From positions 1 to 64,000 of the forward strand of contig NGBS01000892.1 in the NCBI GenBank assembly GCA_002245135.1: DNA of 64,000 nucleotides, read 5' to 3'. The translations under genes were made by a program, and so were the position numbers. The DNA comes from Proteromonas lacertae. Lineage: Eukaryota > Sar > Bigyra > Opalinata > Proteromonadidae. Shown here in pieces: positions 1-8,289 of this stretch. Within the stretch, counting starts at the first letter, position 1, and each line of letters starts with the position of its first letter. The notes beneath the pieces are model-generated. The model worked only from the letters and a program-made list of their open reading frames with translations. It did not search any database and was not told where the DNA came from.

Positions 1-607
1 CAGAAAAAGTTAAGTCAATGTTACCTGAAGCAATTCAAAAATCATGGTTACCTGTAGACTTGTTGTATAACTTTGGTGTTTCATTTATGTTCAATACTCA
101 TCCATATGTTCGATACTTATTTCAATTAGTTCCATTCTTCTATAAATTTTCTAATATTGGAATATAGATGCAAAAAATGTAGGTGATACATTAAAAACAG
201 CAGCAACTGTAGCTGCAGCTGCAAATGGAGGTGATGCAACAACTGCTGCAGCAGCAGTTAAAGGTATTAGTGAATTATCAAAAGCTATGCCATCAATGGC
301 AAAAACTGCTGTTGCAGCTGATCCAACAGGTACATTACAAACTGTTGCAGGTATAGGAACAGTATTCAGTGCATTGACTGCTTGTTTTGGTTTGCTAGAT
401 GCAGGTGGTTTATTGAATTGGTTAAAACCAACACCATATCAACACAAGAATGCAATCAAAATGGATAACTACGTGAAACGTTCACAGCAAACAATTCCAA
501 GTTCACTCACTAATTTTGGTAGAGCAGTGAGTAATTTAGATCAAGCAAAACAACTCAGTGAAGCTATGAGTTACTTTGGAATAGGTAATGGAAATAATAA
601 AAAGTAA
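1..607 (+). pseudogene. Ala-rich Polinton-type ORF of unknown function, frame broken
   Basis: I do not recognise this protein. An open frame runs in from the window edge to a stop at 163-165. A second frame is open from about 168 to the stop at 605-607. The two frames differ, so a small indel near 165 probably split one gene. The second part is rich in Ala, Thr and Gly, with a hydrophobic stretch (AGIGTVFSALTACFGLLDAG) that could be a membrane or packing helix, then a polar tail ending GNGNNKK. The neighbour is a broken Polinton-like protease, so a structural or membrane role in a virus-like element is an inference only. An intron is less likely because no GTA-TAG pair fits the junction. Confidence 0.45.
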
Positions 608-623
608 AGAAATTAATTTCACG

Positions 624-1150
624 TAGGAAAGTTTTGTATAACAGTATCACTTCAGATGCCTTATCGAATTTTGATATAGAGTTAATTGTGAAAATGAGTT
701 CAATAATTTTCATGGAAAGTTCATGGGAGTGTTCTGCTGGGACGAGCTTGTACTTCCTATACCCAAAAAGAAGAATCAATGGGGAATCATAATCAATACA
801 CTCACCACACAAGCTAGCCCTGATTCTATAGGTCATTGGGTGGCCTTAGTAGTTGACAATATCAAGAAGCAATTCCTGTACTATGATTCATTTGGTGAAG
901 ATCCTCAACACTTGGAAGAATTTAAAAAAAATTTGAAAAAATTAAAGAAGTATCATAATGAAAAGTATGAACTTAAAATCAATGGAGTACAGAATCAAAA
1001 TTCAAATACTGCCAACTGTGGTTTTTTTGCTATTAATTTTTGAAAAATATTTTAAGAGATCAGTGTAGTTTCAAAAAGGCTACTGACTATAATACAATAG
1101 TGGGTGAAGCAAAAATTAGGTTAATGAAAAAACAATTTGGATTAATATAA
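624..1150 (+). pseudogene. Adenain/Ulp1-like cysteine protease of a Polinton, two frameshifts
   Basis: The family processes capsid proteins in Polintons and adenoviruses. Three frames together cover the expected fold. The N-terminal piece has ALSNFDIE, typical of Polinton proteases. The central piece carries VFCWDEL, the catalytic His in GHWVAL and the Asp in YYDSFG. The catalytic Cys lies in NCGFFAINF. A shift falls near 695 next to a run of four A, and a second near 1041 at a run of five T. After it a C-terminal tail of about 35 residues is open to 1150. Each break is one base in a homopolymer, so a sequencing error is possible, but other relics nearby are also broken. No intact start codon is evident. 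Confidence 0.7.
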
Positions 1151-1199
1151 TATATATATAATATATAATTATTACTTAATTATTTTTTCTTCTGTTTTT

Positions 1200-1607
1200 T
1201 TATGTGTGGTGAAATATTGTATGAGTTTCAATATATTCTATCATCTCTCTATCCATATGAGTACATTTGAAGAATATTGGCATCTTACCATTAAAACATC
1301 TTTGTGGCATTCTAATGATTACTTTTTTCATTGTTGGTGTATATGTAACTTTCGGATAATCTCTATCTCCTAAGTCACAAGGACCTACAAACACTAATAT
1401 CAAACGTTGACTCATGATCATGTTAATCATTTTGTGTGTTAACTCAAAATACCATTGATATATAGGTTTTCGATAATAAAAAAATATAAGGAATTGTAGG
1501 CTATACAAATCCAAGTATCTGTCAGGACCACTTAAATGATATTTCTTTGTTACCTTGGATTCAAGTTCTGGTAATTTATATTCAATCTGTGGTGGTAGTG
1601 TAAGCAT
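1200..1607 (-). CDS. Hypothetical protein, 135 aa, in Polinton-like context
   Basis: Not recognised. The frame starts with ATG at 1605-1607 and runs to a stop at 1200. The product is a mixed basic and aromatic protein with a hydrophobic middle (LQFLIFFYYRKPIYQWYF) and a Val-rich segment LILVFVGPCDLG; no catalytic motif is clear. It converges on the broken protease across about 50 bp of AT repeat, and its upstream side faces the candidate hairpin RNAs. The lack of introns and the tight spacing match the other virus-like genes here. It could be an accessory gene of the same element, or a host relic. Confidence 0.4.
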   Translation of the reverse strand: MLTLPPQIEYKLPELESKVTKKYHLSGPDRYLDLYSLQFLIFFYYRKPIYQWYFELTHKMINMIMSQRLILVFVGPCDLGDRDYPKVTYTPTMKKVIIRMPQRCFNGKMPIFFKCTHMDREMIEYIETHTIFHHT

Positions 1608-1669
1608 ATATAAAAAATAGAATATACTATATGTATATGTATAATAAAATATTTTAAAATAAAGAAATT

Positions 1670-1765
1670 AAAAAAAAATGGGATTACTAATAGTCTGTGC
1701 TAGGAATCGAACCACTAATGCCAGCTGCATGACTCTTTTTTCCTTGCACAGTCTATCAGATCCCA
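1670..1765 (-). ncRNA. Candidate Pol III hairpin RNA (vault/Y-RNA-like layout)
   Basis: Bases 1679-1706 and 1740-1765 form a long imperfect stem: TGGGAT, CT(A/G)ATAG, CTGTGC and GGAA segments pair with small mismatches. Read on the minus strand, the 3' arm opens with GGTTCGATTCC, an exact match to the Pol III B-box consensus, and the molecule ends directly at nine T (1670-1678), a Pol III terminator. The length of about 87 nt, closed terminal stem and B box near the 3' end resemble vault RNA. The T-arm stem expected of a tRNA does not pair, so a normal tRNA is rejected. A tRNA-derived relic remains possible. The A box is weak. Confidence 0.45.
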
Positions 1766-1772
1766 ATTAAAT

Positions 1773-1968
1773 AAAAAAAGGGCATTTAGATATACCGTGC
1801 CAGGATGATTCAAGCCGAATTTCAATGGCGCAATATTAAACAACACACATCCAAGTAGAAATTATTAAACTTCCATAAATTCCTTGTGAAATTAATTTAA
1901 TAAATAAATAAATAAATAATTATAAATTAGAAACGCAGCCCTCATCGTAGCTAGTCTATCCAATGCCC
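1773..1968 (-). ncRNA. Second candidate Pol III-type transcript, weak
   Basis: Read on the minus strand, this stretch opens with GGGCATTGGATAGACT and ends AATGCCC followed by seven T (1773-1779). The ends pair over 7 bp, with GATGA/TCATC further in. It shares the GATAGACT element with the 5' part of the neighbouring hairpin RNA and has a diverged B-box-like GGCTTGAATCATCC. The central part contains a TAAA tandem run. It may be a diverged or decayed relative of the adjacent unit. Confidence 0.25.
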
Positions 1969-2019
1969 AATAATAATAAAACAACATATACAATATATAA
2001 CATAATAAAAATTTATTCG

Positions 2020-3306
2020 TTACAATATTGATTTGTCTCCCTTCTTTCTCTTGGGTCTCTCCAGTATTTTTCTAAACCATGTGGTTGGTGCATCATCTTT
2101 TCTCACTAACTGCAACTCATAGTGTTTGAATCGAATTAATGAAAAACCTTGAATGTCATTCCCATTGATATCACCTAAATTGTATGAATATCGATTTTTC
2201 TTGATTATCTTATATACATTGTCTGACCAGTATATGTTCTTATCCATTTTACGTCTTCTCTCTTTGAATCTCACCAAATCACCTACTTCGAAATTTTGAC
2301 CAGTATGGTCCAATTTTTCATAATTCTTTAAGTTGTAGTTAATTGATTTTTGTAATATTTGTTTTTGTAATTCTGGACTATGGAATACCTCATTTGGTGT
2401 ATATCCTTTAATTCCTGGTAATGGCTTGTTGTTATAGTCATCTATCACTTCCTGTATTATACTATCGAGTTTTAATTTATAATTCATATCTGGTATAATA
2501 TGCTTATCATTGTGATCAATATCTGCCATATATGTAGGTGCATCATATCCCAGATCCACCAAGTGTTTGTACAACAATCTTTTTATCACACTCACTGATC
2601 TATCCAATAATGACTCTATTTTATGCTCAGAACCATCTTTTTGAAAATATGATATTCCTTCAGCATCACATAACTTCTTGATATTTGAAAAACTAGCATC
2701 AGCATCTGATAGGATACTTACCACATTTTTATGTGTTTTGTTTCCATAGGCATCTGTTTCATAATACCACTTCTGAAATGCATCCAATGTAATATCACCA
2801 TATTTATTAGGCATAAATATTGCCCATACTTTTCTTGAATTCATTTCGATAAAATACAAATGTTCCATATCAGGTAAGAAAAACACAATATCCATTTGGA
2901 AGTACCCAGGCTTCTTGATAGTTGCGAATGGATTATTTTTTTTATATTTGAAATCGACAATTTGTTTTCCAGGTTGTCTCCTTAAGTATTCACGTACTAC
3001 ATCTGGTGGTGGAGCTATATCATTCATACTAGACAAATGTTGTGTCATTTTGACAAATTCATTTTCATTAAGGTAATAATATTTTTTATATAGCTCATCT
3101 AAGCGTGATCGATATTGGGCAATTTGGTTTGACATTTGGTCTTCATACGAAGCCTCTCTTGTTGGATGTGTAATATTCGGTGCTCCATGGTTAATATATG
3201 TTGCAAGTGATAAGTTACCATTTGTAGGTAACGGTTTGACAGGATATGGGTTCTCGTTGCTATATGAGCTGTATAAATGTGGATCGTAACTATTAGTGCT
3301 AAACAT
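2020..3306 (-). CDS. Polinton/Maverick-type rve integrase, 428 aa
   Basis: This is a retroviral-type integrase as carried by Polintons; it joins element DNA to the chromosome. The RNase H-like core shows the first Asp in FQMDIVFF and the second in SILSDADASF. The third position lies in ESLLDRSVSVIKRLLYK, where Asp of LDR seems to replace the usual Glu, as in the other integrase of this window. PNEVFHSPELQ and the C-terminal SH3/chromo-like segment (GDLVRFKERRRK) complete the family layout. The ATG at 3304-3306 is preferred; the longer reading would need TTG. No introns or stops interrupt it. It faces away from the gene at 3483. Confidence 0.85.
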   Translation of the reverse strand: MFSTNSYDPHLYSSYSNENPYPVKPLPTNGNLSLATYINHGAPNITHPTREASYEDQMSNQIAQYRSRLDELYKKYYYLNENEFVKMTQHLSSMNDIAPPPDVVREYLRRQPGKQIVDFKYKKNNPFATIKKPGYFQMDIVFFLPDMEHLYFIEMNSRKVWAIFMPNKYGDITLDAFQKWYYETDAYGNKTHKNVVSILSDADASFSNIKKLCDAEGISYFQKDGSEHKIESLLDRSVSVIKRLLYKHLVDLGYDAPTYMADIDHNDKHIIPDMNYKLKLDSIIQEVIDDYNNKPLPGIKGYTPNEVFHSPELQKQILQKSINYNLKNYEKLDHTGQNFEVGDLVRFKERRRKMDKNIYWSDNVYKIIKKNRYSYNLGDINGNDIQGFSLIRFKHYELQLVRKDDAPTTWFRKILERPKRKKGDKSIL

Positions 3307-3482
3307 ATGGTCCAAAAACAAAAAACAAAAGTAATAATGAAATTCATTTCATTATGATTATTATCTAAATTAATAGAGTTATATGTCTTTATAACAACAT
3401 TTAAAAAAATATATATCCGTTTCATATATACATATAACATTTGTTCATTGTTCAACGTTATTTCCCTTTCAATTCACTTATT

Positions 3483-3842
3483 ATGAGCAACTGGAAGATA
3501 CTATACAAAAACAGCTTCATTAATGATCCAAATCCGAGCATATATAAAATTTTATGTGAGAATTTTAAGACGATTGTAGAACATGAGAAAGATTTGCAAC
3601 GTTATAGGTATATTATATTATTATATGTCTATAGCTGGAATGGTAACTTCAGTATAAGGCGTTTCAGTACATGGTACAAAAGATTCACAGAAATTGAAAA
3701 GATTGATGATCATCATGAAAGATTAAAGATGTCCAGAGTGTTGATGTCTGTCCTGCTATGTAATATCGTGTATAAAGAGGATCTGGACAAAAGCATCGTA
3801 TATTCATTTAATATATATTTCAATTTTGAATCAATAGTATGA
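3483..3842 (+). CDS. Hypothetical protein, 119 aa, possibly the 5' half of the next ORF
   Basis: Not recognised. The frame starts MSNWKILYKNSF and is rich in Tyr, Lys and Ile, with a probable helical middle (YRYIILLYVYSWNG). It ends with TGA at 3840-3842. The next frame opens at once and is shifted by one position, and its codons just upstream of its ATG read on smoothly, so one gene may have been split by a small indel near 3840. It diverges from the integrase at 2020-3306 with a 176-bp spacer. No motif links it to a known family. Confidence 0.4.
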   Translation: MSNWKILYKNSFINDPNPSIYKILCENFKTIVEHEKDLQRYRYIILLYVYSWNGNFSIRRFSTWYKRFTEIEKIDDHHERLKMSRVLMSVLLCNIVYKEDLDKSIVYSFNIYFNFESIV

Positions 3843-3846
3843 TCGT

Positions 3847-4275
3847 ATGCTTGACCATGCAATGGAGGATATGATAGAACTGACTTGTATGTATATCATA
3901 CATTTCGGTGACAACGATTTAGCAAAATGCGAAAAAGAAGAAAACAAGAATTCGAAAGGAGATATTGTTTACAGAAGTACTGCTGAAAGTATAGTAAGTA
4001 GTAAAGTCTCTATAGCATCGTTGTTTGATAATCTGGATGATGATGATTATAATGATGATGATGACAACAAGTTGTTAAAGGTGTCATCCACCAAAAGAAA
4101 GCGCAGTACATCTAAAGCTCCAAGATTCAAAAGAAAGAAGACCAATCAGAAAAGAAATTCAAACAGAAAGGAAGAAGACACCAGTACAGAGGAAGATGAG
4201 GATGATGATAACTTGTCACAATTTATAGTAGATGATGATGATGATGTGGAGCCAGAGTACCAAAATGATTATTAA
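3847..4275 (+). CDS. Hypothetical Asp/Lys-rich protein, 142 aa
   Basis: Not recognised. It begins MLDHAMEDMIELTCMYI, a likely helix that continues the style of the preceding frame. Then come an acidic run (LDDDDYNDDDDNK), a basic bipartite segment (STKRKRSTSKAPRFKRKKT) that looks like a nuclear-localisation or nucleic-acid-binding patch, and an acidic tail. The stop lies at 4273-4275, and a 17-bp palindrome follows at 4449. It could be the C-terminal half of one protein with 3483-3842. A DNA-binding role in a virus-like element is an inference from charge alone. Confidence 0.4.
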   Translation: MLDHAMEDMIELTCMYIIHFGDNDLAKCEKEENKNSKGDIVYRSTAESIVSSKVSIASLFDNLDDDDYNDDDDNKLLKVSSTKRKRSTSKAPRFKRKKTNQKRNSNRKEEDTSTEEDEDDDNLSQFIVDDDDDVEPEYQNDY

Positions 4276-4448
4276 TCTCTGGTCCTAATTGGTTCAAATG
4301 ATATATTGTGTTTGTGTGGGAGTGTTGTTTTCATAATTTACATAATTAATTAGCATTATAACAAGTCTTATAAGAAATTTCAATAATAGAAAAATAGACG
4401 CGTTTCAAAAGTGATTTGGCTTGAACTCTATATTTTGTTTTATTTGAT

Positions 4449-4500
4449 ATAGGATGGTCACTATATGGTGTCATATCACACAGTATAGTGGCCATCCTAT
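4449..4500. terminator. 17-bp intergenic hairpin, candidate 3'-end signal
   Basis: ATAGGATGGTCACTATA at 4449-4465 pairs with TATAGTGGCCATCCTAT at 4484-4500, with one G-T pair, around an 18-nt loop. It lies 170 bp after the stop of the acidic/basic ORF. Mimivirus-group viruses and virophages are known to end mRNAs at such palindromes; use here is inferred. Confidence 0.4.
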
Positions 4501-4650
4501 CTATCATTGTTTTTTGAATTTTTTTAAGAAAATTAAATTTCGATTATGATCAGAAAGTCAAACTAAGGGCATATATGAGCCCAGCATAAATAGAGAAATC
4601 GATTGATATTATTATTATGCATTCAAAACGTTTCTAATGATGAAAAAACA

Positions 4651-4735
4651 ATATAGGGAAATAGCACACATTGAAACGGCTATTTTTTTGAATCAAAAAC
4701 ACATATAGGGAAATGGCACACTGTGCTATTTCCCT
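4651..4735. repeat. Direct repeat plus tight 13-bp hairpin
   Basis: ATATAGGGAAATAGCACAC at 4651-4669 recurs with one change at 4703-4721. The second copy continues into its own inverted complement, giving a hairpin at 4707-4735 with a 13-bp stem (AGGGAAATGGCAC / GTGCTATTTCCCT, one G-T pair) and a 3-nt loop. This could be a transcript end signal or the scar of an element terminus. Confidence 0.4.
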
Positions 4736-4984
4736 TTATTATTCATTATTATAAGAAGTAATGAGAAGAAAATTAAGAAAGAACAAGCTAATCAAAACAA
4801 ATTTGTTTCACCTCCAAGAATTAAGAGAACTAAGATAGAAGATAGTGATTTAATTAGTACTCGTAGACCATTCCCTGCTAAGAAAGTAATTAGTAATGGT
4901 TTTATTAGTGCTGCTAAGTCTATTAACTTTGGTAATGGTGGTAACACTTTAAGTGATAAGGATTTGGGAGAGGTAGAAGAATGA
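4709..4984 (+). pseudogene. 5'-truncated ORF, C-terminal part of an unknown protein
   Basis: An open frame with no ATG runs from 4709 to a TGA at 4982-4984. Its likely coding part starts near 4762 and reads as a basic, Pro- and Ser-containing tail (for example SPPRIKRTKIEDSD, RRPFPAKKVI, FGNGGNTLSDKD). Codon use is like the neighbouring integrase, which begins 68 bp later on the same strand. The start has been lost, and a hairpin sits where the 5' part should be, so this looks like the surviving end of a gene cut by a rearrangement. Confidence 0.35.
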
Positions 4985-5051
4985 TTTAATTATATTTTAA
5001 TTCATTAATTCTTTAAATATATATCATTCATATTTTTTATATATTGTTTGA

Positions 5052-6179
5052 ATGTCACTACAAGATAAAATAAATGAGTTATACAAAACATATGGTTATT
5101 TAAACAAACGAGACTTTATTAATTTCTCTGTAAATGAACTTGAGAATAACTTTAAAAAATCTCATATTAAAAAAGCTAGTAGTGAACTTGTAGAGTCTAA
5201 ACCAGATTATCAAATCACTGCAACTAAAAGGAATAGAATTAAATATGAAATTGAAAAGTTACCTGGATCATATCAGATAGATTTAGTGTTTTTCAACAAT
5301 ACAAAAGTTCCATTTTTGTTAATTATAGAAGTTGTTAGTCGTAAGTGTTGGATAAATTATGTTAAATCTAAATCAGAAAATGATGTGTATCCAGTGTTTG
5401 AAAAATGGTTTTATCAGGGTATGCAATCTAAGGATGAAAACGCTCGTTTTGTAGGAAGTATATTGTCAGATGAAGAGTCTGGTATTATCTATAGTAAGAA
5501 ATTTTTAGATTTGTTTAATAAAAATCATATACGATTTATACTTAAAGAACGTAATGAACATAATATAATGAAAATATTGGATCGATGTGTGAGAACTATT
5601 AAAGATATGTTTTATAGAAAAATTAATACATTTTCTGATGAAGAATTTGATAAAATTAACAATATTGAATCATTGTGTAATATAGTATATACTGTTGTAG
5701 ATGATTACAATGCAAAACCACATTCTGCACTCAATAATCTAACTCCAAATGAAGTATTCAATGATTTTGAAGTCCAAGATAGATTGTATAAAGAATCCCA
5801 TGCTAGAAACTTAAAGAAGCGTAAAAGTGATACTCATTTTAAAGCTGATGATTTTGTCAGAATAAAGGAACGTAGAGATAACAAACTTCAAAAAACTACT
5901 TATTATACTGATAAAGTATACCAAATACACAAAGTTGGACCGTTTTCATATTCTGTTAAGAACTTGGATGGAACAATACCTAAAGAATTCAATCCTAGAG
6001 ATATAGGCTCATATAGATTCAAATCTCATGAAATAAAAAGAGTACCAGTTAATAGTATTACAACAAATGGTAAGTTTAGATTAAGACAAATTCATAGTAT
6101 AAATAATGAAGCACAACCTATAGAACCAGATATTCAACCAGCACCAGAAGGTAGAAAAAGTAGATATGGTAGAGTATAA
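5052..6179 (+). CDS. Second Polinton-type rve integrase, 375 aa
   Basis: A full-length integrase of the same family as 2020-3306 but only distantly similar, on the other strand. The catalytic core shows YQIDLVFF (first Asp), SILSDEESG (second Asp) and MKILDRCVRTIKDMFY, where an Asp again stands at the usual Glu position, so a DDD triad is likely. DDYNAKPHSALNNLTPNEVF and DDFVRIKERRDN match the end of the core and the SH3/chromo-like tail. The ATG at 5052 follows an AT-rich leader. There are no stops or introns. A hairpin begins 14 bp after the stop. Two unlike integrases imply that at least two elements contributed to this island. Confidence 0.85.
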   Translation: MSLQDKINELYKTYGYLNKRDFINFSVNELENNFKKSHIKKASSELVESKPDYQITATKRNRIKYEIEKLPGSYQIDLVFFNNTKVPFLLIIEVVSRKCWINYVKSKSENDVYPVFEKWFYQGMQSKDENARFVGSILSDEESGIIYSKKFLDLFNKNHIRFILKERNEHNIMKILDRCVRTIKDMFYRKINTFSDEEFDKINNIESLCNIVYTVVDDYNAKPHSALNNLTPNEVFNDFEVQDRLYKESHARNLKKRKSDTHFKADDFVRIKERRDNKLQKTTYYTDKVYQIHKVGPFSYSVKNLDGTIPKEFNPRDIGSYRFKSHEIKRVPVNSITTNGKFRLRQIHSINNEAQPIEPDIQPAPEGRKSRYGRV

Positions 6180-6192
6180 TAGTAGAATCAAA

Positions 6193-6218
6193 AATGGGTT
6201 TGGCTTGGCCATCCCATT
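6193..6218. terminator. Hairpin just after the integrase stop
   Basis: AATGGG at 6193-6198 pairs with CCCATT at 6213-6218, and an inner TGGC/GGCC(A) pairing extends the stem with a one-base bulge. A run of T follows (CTCTTTTTAT). The position, 13 bp after the stop, fits an mRNA 3'-end signal of the virophage/Polinton kind. Confidence 0.4.
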
Positions 6219-6610
6219 CTCTTTTTATACTATACATATGTATTGTCTTTATTTTTTGTACTATTTACAAGCTTGACTTGATAGAGTTTTTATAAAATAA
6301 AAGAAAACTATCAATAATTCAGCCAAAAAAAAAATATAACCAAAAATAATAAAAAAAACTAAACTAGCTGTTGTATTTTTTTTAATTTTTATTTCTCACT
6401 TTTTGAAATGTCTCTTTATCTATTGATTTTTATATCATAAATCTATTGCTACCTTATAGGTAATTAACAAAATTTGAATTTTAGACTGATCAAATTACTT
6501 TTTTATAATTAAAAATCGAAAAAACAAAAATCGAACGATTTCAATAAAAATAGTCGTTTTGTCTGAATTTTCATTCCCTTTATTTAGATCTTTCTCGCTA
6601 ATTAGAGCAA
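6219..6610. other. AT-rich leader of the Tc1/mariner gene, no ORF
   Basis: No gene is seen. The stretch has A and T runs and one TCGAACGATTT motif at 6531 that recurs beyond the transposase at 7909 and 8089. It may hold one end of the transposon, but I find no convincing terminal inverted repeat. Confidence 0.4.
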
Positions 6611-7738
6611 ATGAGATCCCCAAAACAACCATGTAAAGTCACTGTCAAAAAAACTCCTGTTACAGAGTCTGAAAAAGAGAAAATTAGAGCTCTGGTAAAT
6701 CAATCTTGTAGTATTGGAGAAATTGCCTTAAAAATGGCAAGAACCAAGAGTACTATTTGGAAGTACTTACAAATTATGGGGTTGAAGACGTCCAAAGCCA
6801 AATCAAGTATTTCACCACCTAAGGTTAGAAGAGGGAGAAAGCCAATTATTTTGAACTCTATCATTAGTGGGCAAGCTGTTAGAGATTATATCTTGAGAAG
6901 TCAAGTTAATGGCATTACAATTCAATCTGCCAAAACACTCAGAAATGTGTTGGTGAAGAACAGCTTAATCCCCTCAACAGTATCATTAAGTACAATTTGT
7001 CGTTATTGTAAATCATGGAAGATCTTTTTTGGAAATAGTGGAGTTTGTCCAGGCTTGACCCAAAAGAACGTTGAAGAAAGATTAATGACAGTATCTCAAA
7101 ACATATTCTTGGATTATAAGACGATTATGTTCTCAGATGAGTCGATGATTAGACTTAGAAATGTTAAAAGTGTTGGATGGAGTATCTCTGGAAAACCTAT
7201 TATTAGGAAGCAAAGGATCAATGGATTCACTGATCTGATGGTTATGCAGAAGTCATTTGAACCCAAAGATGGTGTAAGTAAGGGAATAAATTCAGTTAGA
7301 TATTGTCGATTTTTAAAGAAAACTTTACCGCCTCTAATTCAACAGCATCCATTGGTAAACCATCAGAGACAATGTTATTTCTTACAAGACAATGCCAGCA
7401 TACATAAAAGTAGGTATACCACAGAATATCTTCAAAGGAACGGTTGGAAACCTATCAGACATCCACCGTTTTCTCCAGACTTAAATCCTATTGAAAAGGT
7501 CTGGGCGACTCTAAAACACAAGATTAGTGAAGATGAAAACAATTTCAAAGACTTAGATAGCCTAGAAGAAGCTGCAAAAAGAATTTGGAATGAAATAATG
7601 TCAAGCCAAGCCACCAGACATAAATATGCTTTTAGATATCGTGAAGCATGTATGGCATGTCTTTACAAACAGGGTGACTTCGTTCTAGACAATGACATTA
7701 AACGAATTAGAAAGATAACAAACATCCCAGAAGAGTAA
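6611..7738 (+). CDS. Intact Tc1/mariner-type DDE transposase, 375 aa
   Basis: The protein cuts and pastes its own element at TA dinucleotides if active. An N-terminal helix-turn-helix is visible (about residues 20-60, SIGEIALKMARTKSTIWKYL), then a second HTH region. The catalytic core carries Asp in IMFSDESMIRL, Asp in FLQDNASIHK and Glu in SPDLNPIEKVWATLK. The spacing between the last two is about 34 residues, as expected for Tc1. Length (about 340-380 in the family) and frame are intact, with no introns. It lies between the second integrase and the 8.3-11.1 kb gene block, so it probably jumped into the Polinton island later. Terminal repeats are not resolved. Confidence 0.9.
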   Translation: MRSPKQPCKVTVKKTPVTESEKEKIRALVNQSCSIGEIALKMARTKSTIWKYLQIMGLKTSKAKSSISPPKVRRGRKPIILNSIISGQAVRDYILRSQVNGITIQSAKTLRNVLVKNSLIPSTVSLSTICRYCKSWKIFFGNSGVCPGLTQKNVEERLMTVSQNIFLDYKTIMFSDESMIRLRNVKSVGWSISGKPIIRKQRINGFTDLMVMQKSFEPKDGVSKGINSVRYCRFLKKTLPPLIQQHPLVNHQRQCYFLQDNASIHKSRYTTEYLQRNGWKPIRHPPFSPDLNPIEKVWATLKHKISEDENNFKDLDSLEEAAKRIWNEIMSSQATRHKYAFRYREACMACLYKQGDFVLDNDIKRIRKITNIPEE

Positions 7739-8289
7739 TTAGCCTAAAAGAAGGTTTTATACAATTTTATACAATTGTCCGAATTAAAAAAATATTTTGT
7801 AGGGGTTTTTCATTTGATTTTATGTTGGCCAAAATTAATACATATAATATAGTAGCCATTTAAAATATTAACTCAAAAGTATTTCAACTAGTTAGCGTTT
7901 AAAATACTTCGAACGATTTGGAATTTAGGCTCGAGCTTGACTTAATTTATTTTGTTAAATAGAAAGAGATATGGAATTTTATATTTTCAAAAATATATAT
8001 TATGATGTATTTATTTATGATATATTAGAAAAATCAAATAAAAAACAAAAGAAAGTTAAAAAAAAATGAATCGAACGTTCGAGCCAAATCGAACGATATT
8101 TTTGAAACTACTATTATAAGAAAAATTCGCTATTTAATGATTTCGTATAATTTTTATGTTTTTTATTTATGTTATTTTTTACATATTAAACAAACACCAA
8201 TTTTTATCAAAGTAATGAATTCAAAGTGCTTTTTCAAGTATATGGATTAAAGCATAAACCAGACAAATTTAAAGTATATATATTAATAC
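7739..8289. other. 3' flank of the transposase with TCGAACG repeats
   Basis: No gene is seen. TCGAACGATTTG at 7909, the 12-bp palindrome TCGAACGTTCGA at 8071 and TCGAACGATA at 8089 repeat the motif found upstream of the transposase at 6531. The stretch ends at an AAGTAT/ATACTT hairpin (8272-8291) that overlaps the stop of the minus-strand gene 8290-9462. Confidence 0.4.

Noticed and set aside
1679-1765. A tRNA gene, suggested by GGTTCGATTCC
   Set aside because: Only two of five T-stem pairs form, there is no anticodon arm, and the long terminal hairpin is incompatible with a cloverleaf.
2020-3306. LTR retrotransposon integrase
   Set aside because: No reverse transcriptase, protease-gag frame or LTRs are present, and the C-terminal layout is of Polinton type.
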